A stretch of 64,000 nt of DNA from Bacillus nitratireducens (GTDB lineage Bacteria; Bacillota; Bacilli; Bacillales; Bacillaceae_G), in assembly GCF_001884135.1 (NCBI RefSeq), contig NZ_MAOC01000021.1, positions 24,200-88,199 on the forward strand. The letters are read 5' to 3'. Positions 1 through 9,092 of the stretch are shown piece after piece. The number at the start of each line of letters is the position of its first letter. Within the stretch, counting starts at the first letter, position 1. A program made the translations under genes and the position numbers. The notes beneath the pieces are model-generated. The model made no database searches, was not told the DNA's origin, and was given only the letters and a program-made list of their open reading frames with translations.

Positions 1-64
1 ACTGATAAATAAAATATACTAAAAGGAGTATGCTTGCGGCGGAGTACAGGGCATCTAAAGTCAT
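1..64 (-). CDS. N-terminus of a small membrane protein, truncated by the window edge
   Basis: Only the first 21 codons are visible. Read on the minus strand, a GAGGAGG Shine-Dalgarno lies about 7 nt before an ATG at 64-62, and the frame stays open to the window edge. The peptide begins MTLDALYSAAS and then becomes hydrophobic (ILLVYFIYQ), so a membrane segment starts near residue 12. It diverges from the gene at 243 across a shared intergenic region. The family cannot be named from so short a piece. Confidence 0.6.
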   Translation of the reverse strand, partial: MTLDALYSAASILLLVYFIYQ

Positions 65-242
65 CTGATTGCCTCCTCGTTGTTGTTGTATTTATAGTGT
101 ATGAAATCTTACAATTTCATATTCAAGTGAAAAATATGTGAACGTTAACAAAATTGTAAAGTGCAAAAATTACAATCATTTTGTATAATAGAAGAAACAA
201 TCGTTATATAAAATATAATGAGCGAAAGGGGAGGGAACATAA

Positions 243-830
243 ATGCCAAATTGGTTTAGAAAAACCTTAGTCGCATTAATTACCGTATTTACATTTGGTT
301 TAGTGACGCCTCCTTCCATATTACTTGATAATGCCAAAGCTGCGGACAAGCCTACGAGCACAGCTGGGCAACAAAATTTGGAGAGTACGTCCTATACATA
401 TGAAGAAACGAATGATAGGTTAACCACCGATACATTTATTAATTATGCGATGCAAGAAGCAGAGAAGCAATCTATGCAAAAATTCGGCTCTAAAATTGGA
501 CCTGTAATTGAAGATGAATTTAAAGATGTTGTATTACCTAAAATTGAAGAGGCAATTGCGGAACTTGCCAATGATGTGCCAGAAGAATCGTTACAATCAT
601 TAGCGATTTCTCAAAGACCAGCTGGCGGAAATAATGAAAAGATTTTTCATGTTTATGATACGAAATCAGGAAATGACTTACTGAGATTTCATGTGAGGAG
701 AGATCATCCGCCGCAAGATGGATATTATTTTAATTTCCACTATCATCGTTTTGATGATGGATACTCAGGACACCATGAGTTAGGAAATATTTATTGGAAT
801 ACAAATGTACCGCCGAAATGGCTGTCTTAA
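243..830 (+). CDS. ypjP: YpjP-like secreted or membrane-anchored protein
   Basis: A 195-residue protein with a basic N-terminus, a hydrophobic segment at about residues 9-28 and a possible signal peptidase site after NAKA near residue 33. The rest is acidic and soluble, with an aromatic and histidine-rich C-terminal part (YYFNFHYHRFDDGY). The sequence and the setting close to thyA-dfrA resemble Bacillus YpjP, a family of unknown function. The start is supported by GGGGAGGG about 7 nt upstream. A hairpin with a U-run follows immediately, so the gene is monocistronic. Confidence 0.7.
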   Translation: MPNWFRKTLVALITVFTFGLVTPPSILLDNAKAADKPTSTAGQQNLESTSYTYEETNDRLTTDTFINYAMQEAEKQSMQKFGSKIGPVIEDEFKDVVLPKIEEAIAELANDVPEESLQSLAISQRPAGGNNEKIFHVYDTKSGNDLLRFHVRRDHPPQDGYYFNFHYHRFDDGYSGHHELGNIYWNTNVPPKWLS

Positions 831-862
831 AAAAGAACAAGAGAAAATCTTGTTCTTTTTTT
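831..862 (+). terminator. Rho-independent terminator after ypjP
   Basis: AAAAGAACAAGA pairs with TCTTGTTCTTTT around a short loop, followed by a T-run. Confidence 0.9.
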
Positions 863-937
863 ATATTTATGAAAGGGTAAGACATTTATGTTGTTGAATA
901 ACATATGTTTAGGAAAAAAAGCAAAGGGAGTAAGGGA

Positions 938-1573
938 ATGCAAAAATATATCGTTTTTGACTTTGATGGCACATTAGTAGATTCACAAAATATATTTGTA
1001 CCGATTTATAATCAACTTGCTGAAAAGCACGGATATAAAACGGTAAGGGAAGAAGAAATTGAGTATTTACGTAAATTAACGATGCCAGAGAGATGTAAAC
1101 AACTCGATGTACCACTGTATAAACTACCGATATTAGCGCTGGAGTTTTATAAATTGTATCAACCTGCTATAAAAGATCTCATTTTGTTCCATGGGATGAA
1201 GGATGTATTAGATGAACTACATAAAAAAGGCTACGGAATTGCAGTCATATCATCGAACTCAGAAGAGCATATTCGGGCATTTTTACACAATAATGATATA
1301 GAAAATATACAAGAAGTGTATTGCTCTAAAAATTTGTTCGGGAAAGATAAAATGATAAAAAGATTTTTAAAATCGAAAAAGATAACAGAGAAAGATATGT
1401 TATATGTCGGTGATGAACAGCGAGATGTAGCCGCTTGTAAAAAGGCAGGGGTGAACGTAATTTGGGTATCTTGGGGGTATGATGTCATTGAAACAGTGAA
1501 AAAAGATGCACCAGATTATATGGTCAATACACCAATGGAAATTGTGCAAGTAGTACAAGGGGCGTATTCTTAA
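938..1573 (+). CDS. HAD-superfamily hydrolase (phosphoglycolate phosphatase-like)
   Basis: A 211-residue haloacid dehalogenase-fold phosphatase. Motif I is DFDGTLVDS with nucleophile and acid at D8 and D10. Motif II is the serine in VISSNS, and motif IV is GDEQRD late in the protein. A helical cap lies between motifs I and II, as in the Gph/PGMB subgroup, so a small phosphorylated metabolite is the likely substrate; which one cannot be told. The ATG at 938 is preferred over an upstream ATG at 905 because GGGAGTAAGGG precedes it and the protein then begins at the usual point for the family. The next ORF starts 2 nt after the stop. Confidence 0.85.
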   Translation: MQKYIVFDFDGTLVDSQNIFVPIYNQLAEKHGYKTVREEEIEYLRKLTMPERCKQLDVPLYKLPILALEFYKLYQPAIKDLILFHGMKDVLDELHKKGYGIAVISSNSEEHIRAFLHNNDIENIQEVYCSKNLFGKDKMIKRFLKSKKITEKDMLYVGDEQRDVAACKKAGVNVIWVSWGYDVIETVKKDAPDYMVNTPMEIVQVVQGAYS

Positions 1574-1574
1574 T

Positions 1575-1703
1575 ATGAATACACTTCGAGCAGGTATTCA
1601 TCATATAGAATTTTGGGTAGCAAATCTAGAGGAATCCATTTCTTTTTACGATCCGAATGGGTTTATTATAGAAGTGGCGTTTACACCAAATGTAGAAATG
1701 TAA
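1575..1703 (+). pseudogene. VOC (glyoxalase-like) protein with in-frame internal deletion
   Basis: A 42-codon reading frame starts 2 nt after the HAD stop. Its first half (HHIEFWVANLEESISFY) is the classic start of a vicinal-oxygen-chelate domain. It then runs directly into DPNGFIIEVAF, the motif that ends such a domain. The central 80 or so residues of a normal 120-130-residue VOC protein are missing, yet the frame is kept. The metal site cannot form, so I treat it as a deletion remnant. It still has start, stop and spacing as in an operon, so a short peptide could be made. Confidence 0.75.
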
Positions 1704-1714
1704 GGGGAATAAAT

Positions 1715-2644
1715 ATGAAAATAATTACAGCATGGCAAAACAATATACAAATACTAAAAGATGCAGCAAATATTGAAGAAATTTCTAAAGGTTTCTCTCC
1801 TGATAAGAAATATATAGTTACGACAATTGATGATGAAAAATATTTGTTACGGATTGGCGATATACGAGAGTATGAAAGAAGGAAAATAGAATTTCAAATT
1901 TTAAATGAAATGGTAAAACGTAACGTACAGGCACAAAGGCCGATTGAAATAGGTATATTGGAAGAAGAAGGTGTATATAGTATTTTCTCATATTTAGAGG
2001 GGGAAGATGCGAAAAAATTGTTGCCTACATATACACCAAAAGAACAATATGAAATTGGTATAGAGGCAGGAAAAGATTTAGCAAAAATGCATACATATGA
2101 AGCTCCTAAGGACATACTTCCATGGTATGAAAGAGCAATGAAAAAACATCGAAAATATGTAGAGGCATATAAAACATGTGGAATAAAAATAAAAAATGAT
2201 GATAAAATCATAAAGTTTATAGATGAAAATGAAATATATGTAAAGAACCGCCCAAATCGATTTCAACATGACGATTTTCATTTAGAGAATATAATTGTAC
2301 GTGATGCGAAATATGTAGGTGTTGTTGATTTTAATGGCTACGACTGGGGCGATCCACTTCATGATTTCGTAAAAATTGCACTATTTGCAAGGGATATTAG
2401 TATTCCGTATTCAATCGGACAAATAGAAGGATACTTTAATGGGAGAATACCAGAGGAGTTCTGGAAATTATATGCGGTGTACGTTGGTATGACAGTTTTC
2501 TCATCAGTTGTCTGGAGTTTACGAGCAGCACCGCATATGTTAGATGATACGTTAGAACGTCTTACTATCGTTTTAGAGGATCATAAAAACTTTGAGCTAT
2601 TAAAGCCAATCTGGTTTCAACCAGAAAAGATTGATATGAAATAG
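1715..2644 (+). CDS. Aminoglycoside phosphotransferase (APH) family kinase
   Basis: A 309-residue protein of the APH/choline kinase fold. The catalytic-loop motif reads HDDFHLEN (Asp as base, Asn as metal ligand), followed about 15 residues on by VVDFNGYDWGDP, whose first Asp is the Mg2+-binding residue. The N-terminal lobe has a nucleotide-binding pattern (YIVTTIDDEKYLLRIGD). The start at 1715 is set by AAGGGG 6-10 nt upstream; the longer frame upstream overlaps the VOC remnant. The substrate is unknown: the family includes antibiotic, homoserine, choline and sugar kinases, and nothing here shows drug resistance. Confidence 0.8.
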   Translation: MKIITAWQNNIQILKDAANIEEISKGFSPDKKYIVTTIDDEKYLLRIGDIREYERRKIEFQILNEMVKRNVQAQRPIEIGILEEEGVYSIFSYLEGEDAKKLLPTYTPKEQYEIGIEAGKDLAKMHTYEAPKDILPWYERAMKKHRKYVEAYKTCGIKIKNDDKIIKFIDENEIYVKNRPNRFQHDDFHLENIIVRDAKYVGVVDFNGYDWGDPLHDFVKIALFARDISIPYSIGQIEGYFNGRIPEEFWKLYAVYVGMTVFSSVVWSLRAAPHMLDDTLERLTIVLEDHKNFELLKPIWFQPEKIDMK

Positions 2645-2682
2645 AAAAGGTAGGTGTGATTCACATCTACCTTTATTTTTTT
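2645..2682 (+). terminator. Rho-independent terminator after APH-like kinase
   Basis: AAAGGTAGGTGTGA and TCACATCTACCTTT form a stem, followed by TATTTTTTT. Confidence 0.9.
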
Positions 2683-2800
2683 ACCATTCTTCGTTTTGAA
2701 GCAGTTGTAATGCTAACTTTAAATCGACATCTTCTTGTATACCAATTCCGGACATTCCTTTACCTTTATCTATAATGAGAAACTTGACGACTCCATTATA
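2681..2800 (-). pseudogene. C-terminal remnant of a minus-strand gene
   Basis: On the minus strand an open frame of about 40 codons ends in TAA at 2683-2681. It reads like real protein (VVKFLIIDKGKGMSGIG, then a helical LKLALQLL and NEEW at the end). It has no start codon with a ribosome site, and it abuts the Shine-Dalgarno of the AraC gene. I take it as the 3' end of a gene lost by deletion. I do not recognise the family. Confidence 0.4.
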
Positions 2801-2820
2801 ATAAAAAAGGGGGTGGATTA

Positions 2821-3702
2821 TTGAAATTCAGGCAAGGTAAATATGAAGAAATAAAATTACGTGCTAAAATTCCAGGAATGGTTGAATATATAGAAGACAC
2901 AATGTTACCTACTGGTTTTCACTATTATATTCCTCCGCACTGGCATAGAAGTATTGAAATTAGCCTAGTCGTATATGGAGAAGTTTTCTTGTATGTGAAT
3001 GGGCAAAAAAAGAAAGTATCTGCTGGCGAATTTATTTTTGTAAATAGTGGAGATGTTCATGAATTTGAAAAAGTTGAAAATACAAGTTGTGCAGTAATGA
3101 TGTTAATTATTTCTTATGAATTTCTTAAAGAGCTAAATGAAGATTTTGATAAATATAGATTCAATATAAAGGAATCAGTTGTTCAGAAAACTAACCTCCA
3201 GCAAATGTTTTATGAATTAAAGGGGTTAGTCACAAATTCTGATGATTTAACTTACATAAAAATTAATAGTTTAATTTATGAAATTGTTTATATTCTATTG
3301 CGATATTGCAAAGATGGGGAGAATATAGACAATGATTTTCAACTTGGAAATAGACAGAAAGAAATGATTACGTATATTTACAAACATTATGATGAGGAAC
3401 TAAAACTGAAAGATGTGGCCAAACATTTTTTTGTAAGTGAAGAACATTTTTCACGTATGTTTAAAAAATCGTTCGGATCAAATTTCACCACTTTTTTAAC
3501 GAGATACAGGCTCTATAAAGCGTATGAAGATATTATTAGAGGTACAAATTCTATACAAGATATAGCGCTGAAACACGGATTTCCAAATGTGAAATCATTT
3601 ATTTCACAGTTTAAAGACAAATATGGATATACACCATTACAGTATAGGAAAAATAGCACATCAAAAAATGACAATAATCGAATCAGATATGAACAACAAT
3701 AA
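2821..3702 (+). CDS. AraC-family transcriptional regulator with cupin sensor domain
   Basis: A 293-residue regulator. Residues about 30-95 form a cupin-like AraC ligand-binding domain (PPHWHRSIEISLVVYGE, then GEFIFVNSGDVHEFE). The last 100 residues hold two helix-turn-helix motifs (LKLKDVAKHFFVSEEHFSRMFKK and IQDIALKHGFPNVKSFISQFK) ending in GYTPLQYR, the AraC signature. The start is TTG, with AAGGGGGTGG just upstream. It precedes an esterase gene on the same strand, separated by a terminator, so that gene is a plausible but unproven target. Confidence 0.88.
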   Translation: MKFRQGKYEEIKLRAKIPGMVEYIEDTMLPTGFHYYIPPHWHRSIEISLVVYGEVFLYVNGQKKKVSAGEFIFVNSGDVHEFEKVENTSCAVMMLIISYEFLKELNEDFDKYRFNIKESVVQKTNLQQMFYELKGLVTNSDDLTYIKINSLIYEIVYILLRYCKDGENIDNDFQLGNRQKEMITYIYKHYDEELKLKDVAKHFFVSEEHFSRMFKKSFGSNFTTFLTRYRLYKAYEDIIRGTNSIQDIALKHGFPNVKSFISQFKDKYGYTPLQYRKNSTSKNDNNRIRYEQQ

Positions 3703-3747
3703 AAATACGTTCCATGGTACATTTTGTACATGGAACGTATTTTTATT
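3701..3747 (+). terminator. Terminator after AraC gene
   Basis: A long perfect stem (AAAAATACGTTCCATG pairing with CATGGAACGTATTTTT) ends in T residues and overlaps the stop codon. Confidence 0.88.
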
Positions 3748-3779
3748 TAGTAAACGGGAAGTTATATAATCCCGAATAA

Positions 3780-3793
3780 TGAAAGCGCTTGAA
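3780..3793 (+). promoter_or_regulatory. Candidate cre (CcpA) site ahead of the esterase
   Basis: TGAAAGCGCTTGAA agrees with TGWAANCGNTNWCA except near its 3' end. It lies between an AT-rich TATAAT-like stretch and the Shine-Dalgarno of the esterase, so CcpA binding would act as a roadblock or repressor. Inference only. Confidence 0.45.
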
Positions 3794-3814
3794 TTTAGAA
3801 GGGAGAAATATTAG

Positions 3815-4924
3815 ATGACTAGAAAATATGACTTAGACTTATTAGAAAAAATGCAAGAAAAACAAGAAATCATTAATGTGCAGGGGGCAAAAATCTTAGT
3901 AAAAAACATACCAGATTGTGATGAAAAAGGTGCTATGGATCCACGTCTTTATAAGGATATGAAGGTTCAAATGAATGTAATGAGGTTTATGCCTAAAAAT
4001 ATGATGAAAATGGATGCTTCTGAAAAATCAGTAAAGAATATGCGAAAACAATTTAATGGCATTAAAAGTGTTCTCATTGTCACTAAAGACATAAATATTA
4101 CGCATAAAACAGTGAAAGCGGAAGATGGATATGATATTCCGGTAAGAATTTATAATAGTAGTTCTAAACAAGAGAATGCACCAATTCTATACTTTATTCA
4201 TGGTGGTGGATTTATGGCAGGTTCACCAGATGTAGTAGAAGAACTTGTGAAATTGATAGTGGAAAAAACAGATATATTAGCTGTTTCTGTGGATTATCGA
4301 TTAGCTCCAGAAAATCCTTTTCCAACTGGGCATACAGATTGTTACACTACCTTAAAGTGGATTTATGAGAATGCTGGCACATTAGGCGGTGATAAGAATA
4401 ATATCTTTGTGGCAGGTGATAGTGCAGGAGGGAACTTAACACAGTATTGTACAACTAAAGATTTGGAAGATGGTAGGAAGTATGTGAAGGGACAGTTGCT
4501 ACTGTATCCTACAATTAATATGTGTGATTATGAAGATGAATTTTATTCTTGGAGTATAGATAAATATGAAATTGCTCCAAAGTATAAAAAAGGATTAGAA
4601 AAAATGCTTAATATTATGCATTCAATGGTTGGAGGTATGTCAGAAGTACTGGGTACGAAAGAAATTAATTCTAAGTATTTAAGCCCATATGTTGATGTAT
4701 CCCCAGATTATCCAAGTACATTTATTACGGTAGGAGAGCATGATTTTCTAATGATAGAATGTTTAGCGTATGCAGCTAAATTAACTAACAAAGGCGTTGA
4801 TACTGAAACAGTCCTTTATCGAGGTTTAGGGCATGCTTATGGAGATAACGTAGGTGTTTATCCTCAAAGTGAAGATTTAGCAATTGAAATGGGGAATTTT
4901 ATATTAAAGCATAGTAGAAAGTAG
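3815..4924 (+). CDS. Alpha/beta hydrolase, hormone-sensitive-lipase-type esterase
   Basis: A 369-residue carboxylesterase of the HSL/BFAE class. The oxyanion-hole motif HGGG starts at residue 129. The nucleophile elbow GDSAGG has Ser203, the acid is Asp310 (GEHDF) and the base is His340 (GLGHAYG), giving a complete triad. No signal peptide is visible, so it is probably cytoplasmic and acts on short acyl esters. It is preceded by an AraC regulator and a cre-like site and followed 5 nt later by a PAP2 gene, suggesting a two-gene lipid-related transcript. Confidence 0.88.
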   Translation: MTRKYDLDLLEKMQEKQEIINVQGAKILVKNIPDCDEKGAMDPRLYKDMKVQMNVMRFMPKNMMKMDASEKSVKNMRKQFNGIKSVLIVTKDINITHKTVKAEDGYDIPVRIYNSSSKQENAPILYFIHGGGFMAGSPDVVEELVKLIVEKTDILAVSVDYRLAPENPFPTGHTDCYTTLKWIYENAGTLGGDKNNIFVAGDSAGGNLTQYCTTKDLEDGRKYVKGQLLLYPTINMCDYEDEFYSWSIDKYEIAPKYKKGLEKMLNIMHSMVGGMSEVLGTKEINSKYLSPYVDVSPDYPSTFITVGEHDFLMIECLAYAAKLTNKGVDTETVLYRGLGHAYGDNVGVYPQSEDLAIEMGNFILKHSRK

Positions 4925-4929
4925 GGAGA

Positions 4930-5793
4930 ATGATGAAAAATAGAAAAGTGATATTAATTGTTAGCTTTGCTATTTTACTATGTATCTTTGCGTTTACAGA
5001 TTTACAAATATCCAATAGTTTATACGAACCAACTAATAAGATCGCTCTTTTTTTACAAGCTATAGGAGAAATTCCTGCTATGCTTATTGCTTTATTTTCT
5101 AGTATATATTTATTTGAAACTAGAAAGAATACAGGTTCAAGGGGATATTATCTATCTGGAATTGGCTATGGTATAACCAGTCTCTTATTTGCTTTTATTG
5201 CTTCATTTATGCTAGTGCATTATTTAACCATTTCAAAATTTTTAATTCCAATTTTTATGCTTTGCTTTATTGTGGCTTGTTATATGATTTCTAAATCATG
5301 GAGTAAATATGATGATGCAAGATTGAGAGACATTGCATTAATGGGATTGTTAAGTGTAGTTATTGTATTAATTACATTTAATTTAATAAAATTAGGATGG
5401 GGTAGAGAACGCTATCGTCATATGGTTTCTATTGGATCGTTTGAAGGGTTTTCAAAATGGTTTGTACCTCAGGGAATCGCTAAAAGTGATGAGTTTATGT
5501 CGTTTCCATCAGGTCATAGTGCCAATGCTGCGTTAATCATTTGGTTTAGCTTGTTACCGGAATATTTCGCTTCATTAAAGAGAAAGAAAATAGGTGTGTG
5601 GATTCTCATTCTGTTGTGGATGATAGTGGTGCCAATTAGTCGTATTATGGTAGGGGCTCATTTTGCCTCGGATGTTACAGTTGGAGTCGCTATCTCGGTA
5701 ACTGTATTTATGTGTTTGAAAAAAGTTGTTTGGAGAGATAAGAACACTAAATTCGCCGATAACAAGGATGTTATTCCATATTCAGTAAAATGA
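4930..5793 (+). CDS. PAP2-family membrane phosphatase
   Basis: A 287-residue integral membrane protein with about six hydrophobic segments. It carries the tripartite PAP2 signature: K-x6-R-like LGWGRERYRHM near residue 155, FPSGHSANAA, and SRIMVGAHFASDV. Members dephosphorylate phosphatidic acid, undecaprenyl or other lipid phosphates, with the two histidines as nucleophile and acid. It begins 5 nt after the esterase stop (ATGATG; either ATG is possible) and is almost certainly co-transcribed with it. Confidence 0.85.
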   Translation: MMKNRKVILIVSFAILLCIFAFTDLQISNSLYEPTNKIALFLQAIGEIPAMLIALFSSIYLFETRKNTGSRGYYLSGIGYGITSLLFAFIASFMLVHYLTISKFLIPIFMLCFIVACYMISKSWSKYDDARLRDIALMGLLSVVIVLITFNLIKLGWGRERYRHMVSIGSFEGFSKWFVPQGIAKSDEFMSFPSGHSANAALIIWFSLLPEYFASLKRKKIGVWILILLWMIVVPISRIMVGAHFASDVTVGVAISVTVFMCLKKVVWRDKNTKFADNKDVIPYSVK

Positions 5794-5924
5794 TAATAAG
5801 AAAACAATGCTTCATGAAGGATTATTTTGAGATTATATAATGATGAATGGTTTGAGTAGTACTAAAATATCATTAATTTAATTAGATAATCAAATTAATA
5901 GTTGTAGATGGGATTTCTACTTGT

Positions 5925-5958
5925 GAAAAAATAGAGGGAAGCGAAAGCTTCCCTCTAT
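5925..5958 (-). terminator. Terminator of the minus-strand serine hydrolase
   Basis: ATAGAGGGAAGC-gaaa-GCTTCCCTCTAT hairpin. The A-run on its left becomes a U-run when read on the minus strand. Confidence 0.9.
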
Positions 5959-5966
5959 AAAATTAA

Positions 5967-7424
5967 CTATTCAATTTTAGTAAATGTAAGAGGTTGGGTA
6001 CTTAGCATTACAGGTACATGTAACTGCAGCGATGGGAATTCACCACTTACATTCATTTCATAAGAGAATAATAAACTCATTTTCATTTGGAATAAATCAA
6101 CTTCTGCAGAGAATATGTCGTAATGATGATGCCCTAATTGAATATCCATCTCCATAAATTGTACATATAACGAATCATCTCGTTTGTATACTTGTAATGT
6201 CCCGTAAGCAGGATGTTCAAACGTACCAGTGTAGTCCTCTAACTTGTGAGAAGGTGTAGTCCCTTTCATTTGATCAGGGATGGATTCGGTTGCTTCTTTC
6301 ATCATTTCCTTCATTTTTTCACTATCTTCTACAGCACGTTTATGCCAGTCGATGGACCCTAATCCGATTATCTCGTCGTAAATTTGGTTTGCTAGATAAA
6401 TAGGAAGTAATGTACCTCCAGCATTCGTTAATATAACAAGACCTACATTTTCATTTGGCATAAATGAAACAAACGCTGAAAATCCATCGATATTACCACC
6501 GTGATGAATCATTTTATAACCACGATAAGCGCTAATAAACCAACCAAGCCCATAACTATTTAATGGAGATTCGGGAAGTGATAAAGCTGGTTGATCTGGA
6601 ATTGAATTATGTGGTGTACACAGTTGTTGTAATAATTCAGGAGAGATTAGTTCATGGTCTCCAAATTTCCCTTTGTTTAAGTGAAGAAGTACCCAATTTG
6701 CCATATCTTCAATTGTAGAATTAATACATCCAGCAGCGCCAACTGTATCAATATTACGGAATGGAACTTCTTTTATTTCACCCTCGTTTTCAACGTAAGG
6801 TAAAGCGTAATCATCTGTATTTTGTGAGTCTGTAACAGAGAAGTTTGTTTGATCCATATTTAAAGGCTCTAAAATATGTTCTGTAACATATTGTTCCCAT
6901 GTTTGATTCGTAATGTTTTCTACAATATAACTAATTGTCGCATACATTAAGTTGTTATAAAGAAATGCTGTACGGAACGGAGCATCAAGTGATAAATGTT
7001 TTATTTTTTCTACTATATCTTTTCGAGTTAAAGAAGAGCTGTACCAAAGAGCATCATGACGACTTACCCCAGTACGGTGAGAAGCTAAGTCTCGTCCAGT
7101 AACTTGTGAGCTAGCAAGTAGTTCAGATAAAGAGAATTTAGGTATATAAGTCTGGACAGGAGTATCCCAATTAAACTTTGTTTGCTGTGCTAATAAACTT
7201 AAGGAAAGTGTGCCAAAAGCTTTCGTTGAGGAACCAATTGCGAACCGAGTACTCGGTGTAACAGCCTCTTTTGTCTCTATATTACGATAGCCGAAACCTT
7301 CTGAAATAATAACTTCACCATCTTTTATCACAGCTACAGCAGCACCAGGAACATTTAGATCCTTCATCATTTTTTCAACCGTTGTTTGTAAAGAAGTTAT
7401 AACAGGAGTTTCAATTTTAGACAT
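5967..7424 (-). CDS. Serine hydrolase, class C beta-lactamase/esterase EstB family
   Basis: A 485-residue penicillin-binding-protein-fold hydrolase. The nucleophile motif is S65-x-x-K68 (GSSTK), the second motif Y156-x-N158 (YNN) and the third HHGGNIDG, which replaces KTG as in EstB/Pab87-like peptidases. A C-terminal lipocalin-like DUF3471-type domain follows from about residue 375. There is no signal peptide. The first ATG of the open frame (7439) is itself part of the Shine-Dalgarno (ATGGAGGTTAGAAGT), so the start is the ATG at 7424. Substrate unknown: D-amino acid peptides or esters. Confidence 0.87.
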   Translation of the reverse strand: MSKIETPVITSLQTTVEKMMKDLNVPGAAVAVIKDGEVIISEGFGYRNIETKEAVTPSTRFAIGSSTKAFGTLSLSLLAQQTKFNWDTPVQTYIPKFSLSELLASSQVTGRDLASHRTGVSRHDALWYSSSLTRKDIVEKIKHLSLDAPFRTAFLYNNLMYATISYIVENITNQTWEQYVTEHILEPLNMDQTNFSVTDSQNTDDYALPYVENEGEIKEVPFRNIDTVGAAGCINSTIEDMANWVLLHLNKGKFGDHELISPELLQQLCTPHNSIPDQPALSLPESPLNSYGLGWFISAYRGYKMIHHGGNIDGFSAFVSFMPNENVGLVILTNAGGTLLPIYLANQIYDEIIGLGSIDWHKRAVEDSEKMKEMMKEATESIPDQMKGTTPSHKLEDYTGTFEHPAYGTLQVYKRDDSLYVQFMEMDIQLGHHHYDIFSAEVDLFQMKMSLLFSYEMNVSGEFPSLQLHVPVMLSTQPLTFTKIE

Positions 7425-7623
7425 ACTTCTAACCTCCAAATATAAATTTTGTTCTACCGCACTATACTTTCGGTAATAGAAAATGAAAACCTTTTTAATT
7501 ATGGAAAGTTAATAATTTTGTAAGAATTATTGAAATGAAATTTTATTAATCAAGATTATTAAATTCACTGTTTTTCATGTTATGATAAATTTCATATACG
7601 ACTGAAAGAAGGTTTTACTACAT

Positions 7624-8580
7624 ATGAAACATGCTGAATATGAATATTTAAATTTATGCCGTCATGTAATGGAGCATGGTACGAAGAAAGAAGATCGTAC
7701 AGGGACAGGCACTGTATCTGTATTTGGATATCAAATGCGTTTTGATCTAAGTAAAGGTTTTCCTTTATTAACGACAAAGAGAGTACCGTTTCGCCTTGTA
7801 GCAAGTGAACTGCTTTGGTTTATGAAAGGTGATACAAATATTCGCTATTTATTGCAACATAATAATAATATTTGGAATGAATGGGCGTTTAAGAGCTGGG
7901 TAGAAAGCGATGAGTATACTGGCCCTGATATGACAGATTTCGGTCTTCGCTCACAACAAGATGAGGAATTTAAAGTGCAATACGATGAGCAAATGGAATT
8001 GTTTAAAAAGAGCGTTTTAGAAGACGATGAATTCTCAACGAAGTTTGGATATTTAGGAGACGTATACGGAAAACAATGGCGTGCTTGGAAAACGACAGCT
8101 GGTGAAACACTTGATCAGCTAAAAGATGTAATTGAAATGATTAAGAAAACGCCAGATTCACGTCGCTTAATTGTTTCTGCTTGGAATCCTGAGGATGTAC
8201 CAAGTATGGCTTTACCGCCTTGTCATACGCTATTTCAATTTTATGTAGCGGACGGAAAACTTTCTTGTCAGCTATATCAAAGAAGTGGAGATATATTCCT
8301 TGGAATTCCATTTAACATTGCAAGTTACTCATTGCTAACACATTTAATTGCACATGAATGTGGTCTTGAAGTAGGAGAATTTGTTCATACAATTGGAGAT
8401 GCACATATTTATACGAATCATTTTGAACAAGTAGAAAAGCAATTGGCACGTGAACCACGTCCATTCCCGAAACTTACATTAAATCCAGATGTAAAATCAG
8501 TGTTTGATTTTGAAATGGAAGATTTAACTATTGAAGGATATGATCCGCATCCAGCAATTAAAGCACCGGTTGCAGTATAA
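7624..8580 (+). CDS. thyA: Thymidylate synthase ThyA (long form)
   Basis: Converts dUMP and methylenetetrahydrofolate to dTMP and dihydrofolate. The 318-residue protein shows the catalytic Cys200 in PPCHTLFQF, the dUMP phosphate arginines (DSRRL) and the [12 protein letters not shown] motif. It is about 50 residues longer than the E. coli enzyme because of an insert at about residues 85-140, before [14 protein letters not shown]; such long forms are known in Firmicutes. The C-terminus ends in KAPVAV, as in the family. dfrA starts 19 nt downstream, which couples the dihydrofolate producer to its recycler. Confidence 0.97.
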   Translation: MKHAEYEYLNLCRHVMEHGTKKEDRTGTGTVSVFGYQMRFDLSKGFPLLTTKRVPFRLVASELLWFMKGDTNIRYLLQHNNNIWNEWAFKSWVESDEYTGPDMTDFGLRSQQDEEFKVQYDEQMELFKKSVLEDDEFSTKFGYLGDVYGKQWRAWKTTAGETLDQLKDVIEMIKKTPDSRRLIVSAWNPEDVPSMALPPCHTLFQFYVADGKLSCQLYQRSGDIFLGIPFNIASYSLLTHLIAHECGLEVGEFVHTIGDAHIYTNHFEQVEKQLAREPRPFPKLTLNPDVKSVFDFEMEDLTIEGYDPHPAIKAPVAV

Positions 8581-8599
8581 TTGTAGAGGAGATGACAAA

Positions 8600-9088
8600 A
8601 TGATTGTTTCATTTATGGTCGCAATGGACGAGAATAGAGTAATTGGGAAAGATAATAACTTACCTTGGCGTTTACCGAGTGAATTACAATACGTGAAGAA
8701 AACGACGATGGGCCACCCGCTTATTATGGGAAGAAAAAACTATGAAGCGATTGGTAGACCGCTTCCAGGAAGACGTAATATTATCGTAACACGTAACGGT
8801 GATTACCATGTAGAAGGTTGTGAAGTTGCTCATACCGTAGAAGAAGTGTTTGAACTATGTAAAAATGAAGAAGAGATTTTTATTTTTGGTGGAGCGCAAA
8901 TTTATGATCTCTTTTTACCTTACGTAGACAAATTATATATAACAAAAATCCACCATGCATTTGAAGGGGATACATTCTTCCCAGAAATGGATATGACAAA
9001 TTGGAAAGAGATTTTTGTAGAAAAAGGTTTAACGGATGAAAAAAATCCGTATACGTACTATTACCATGTATATGAGAAGCAACAATAA
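8600..9088 (+). CDS. dfrA: Dihydrofolate reductase
   Basis: NADPH-dependent reduction of dihydrofolate to tetrahydrofolate. The 162-residue protein shows VAMDENRVIGKDNNLPW, the catalytic acid Glu28 in PSELQYVK, the NADPH site MGRKNYEAIG and FIFGGAQIY. Phe96 and Tyr102 are present; from memory these are the residues linked to the poor trimethoprim susceptibility of B. anthracis DHFR. The start at 8600 follows GAGGAGATGAC; the longer frame running into thyA has no ribosome site. It is co-transcribed with thyA and closed by a terminator. Confidence 0.96.
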   Translation: MIVSFMVAMDENRVIGKDNNLPWRLPSELQYVKKTTMGHPLIMGRKNYEAIGRPLPGRRNIIVTRNGDYHVEGCEVAHTVEEVFELCKNEEEIFIFGGAQIYDLFLPYVDKLYITKIHHAFEGDTFFPEMDMTNWKEIFVEKGLTDEKNPYTYYYHVYEKQQ

Positions 9089-9092
9089 TAAT

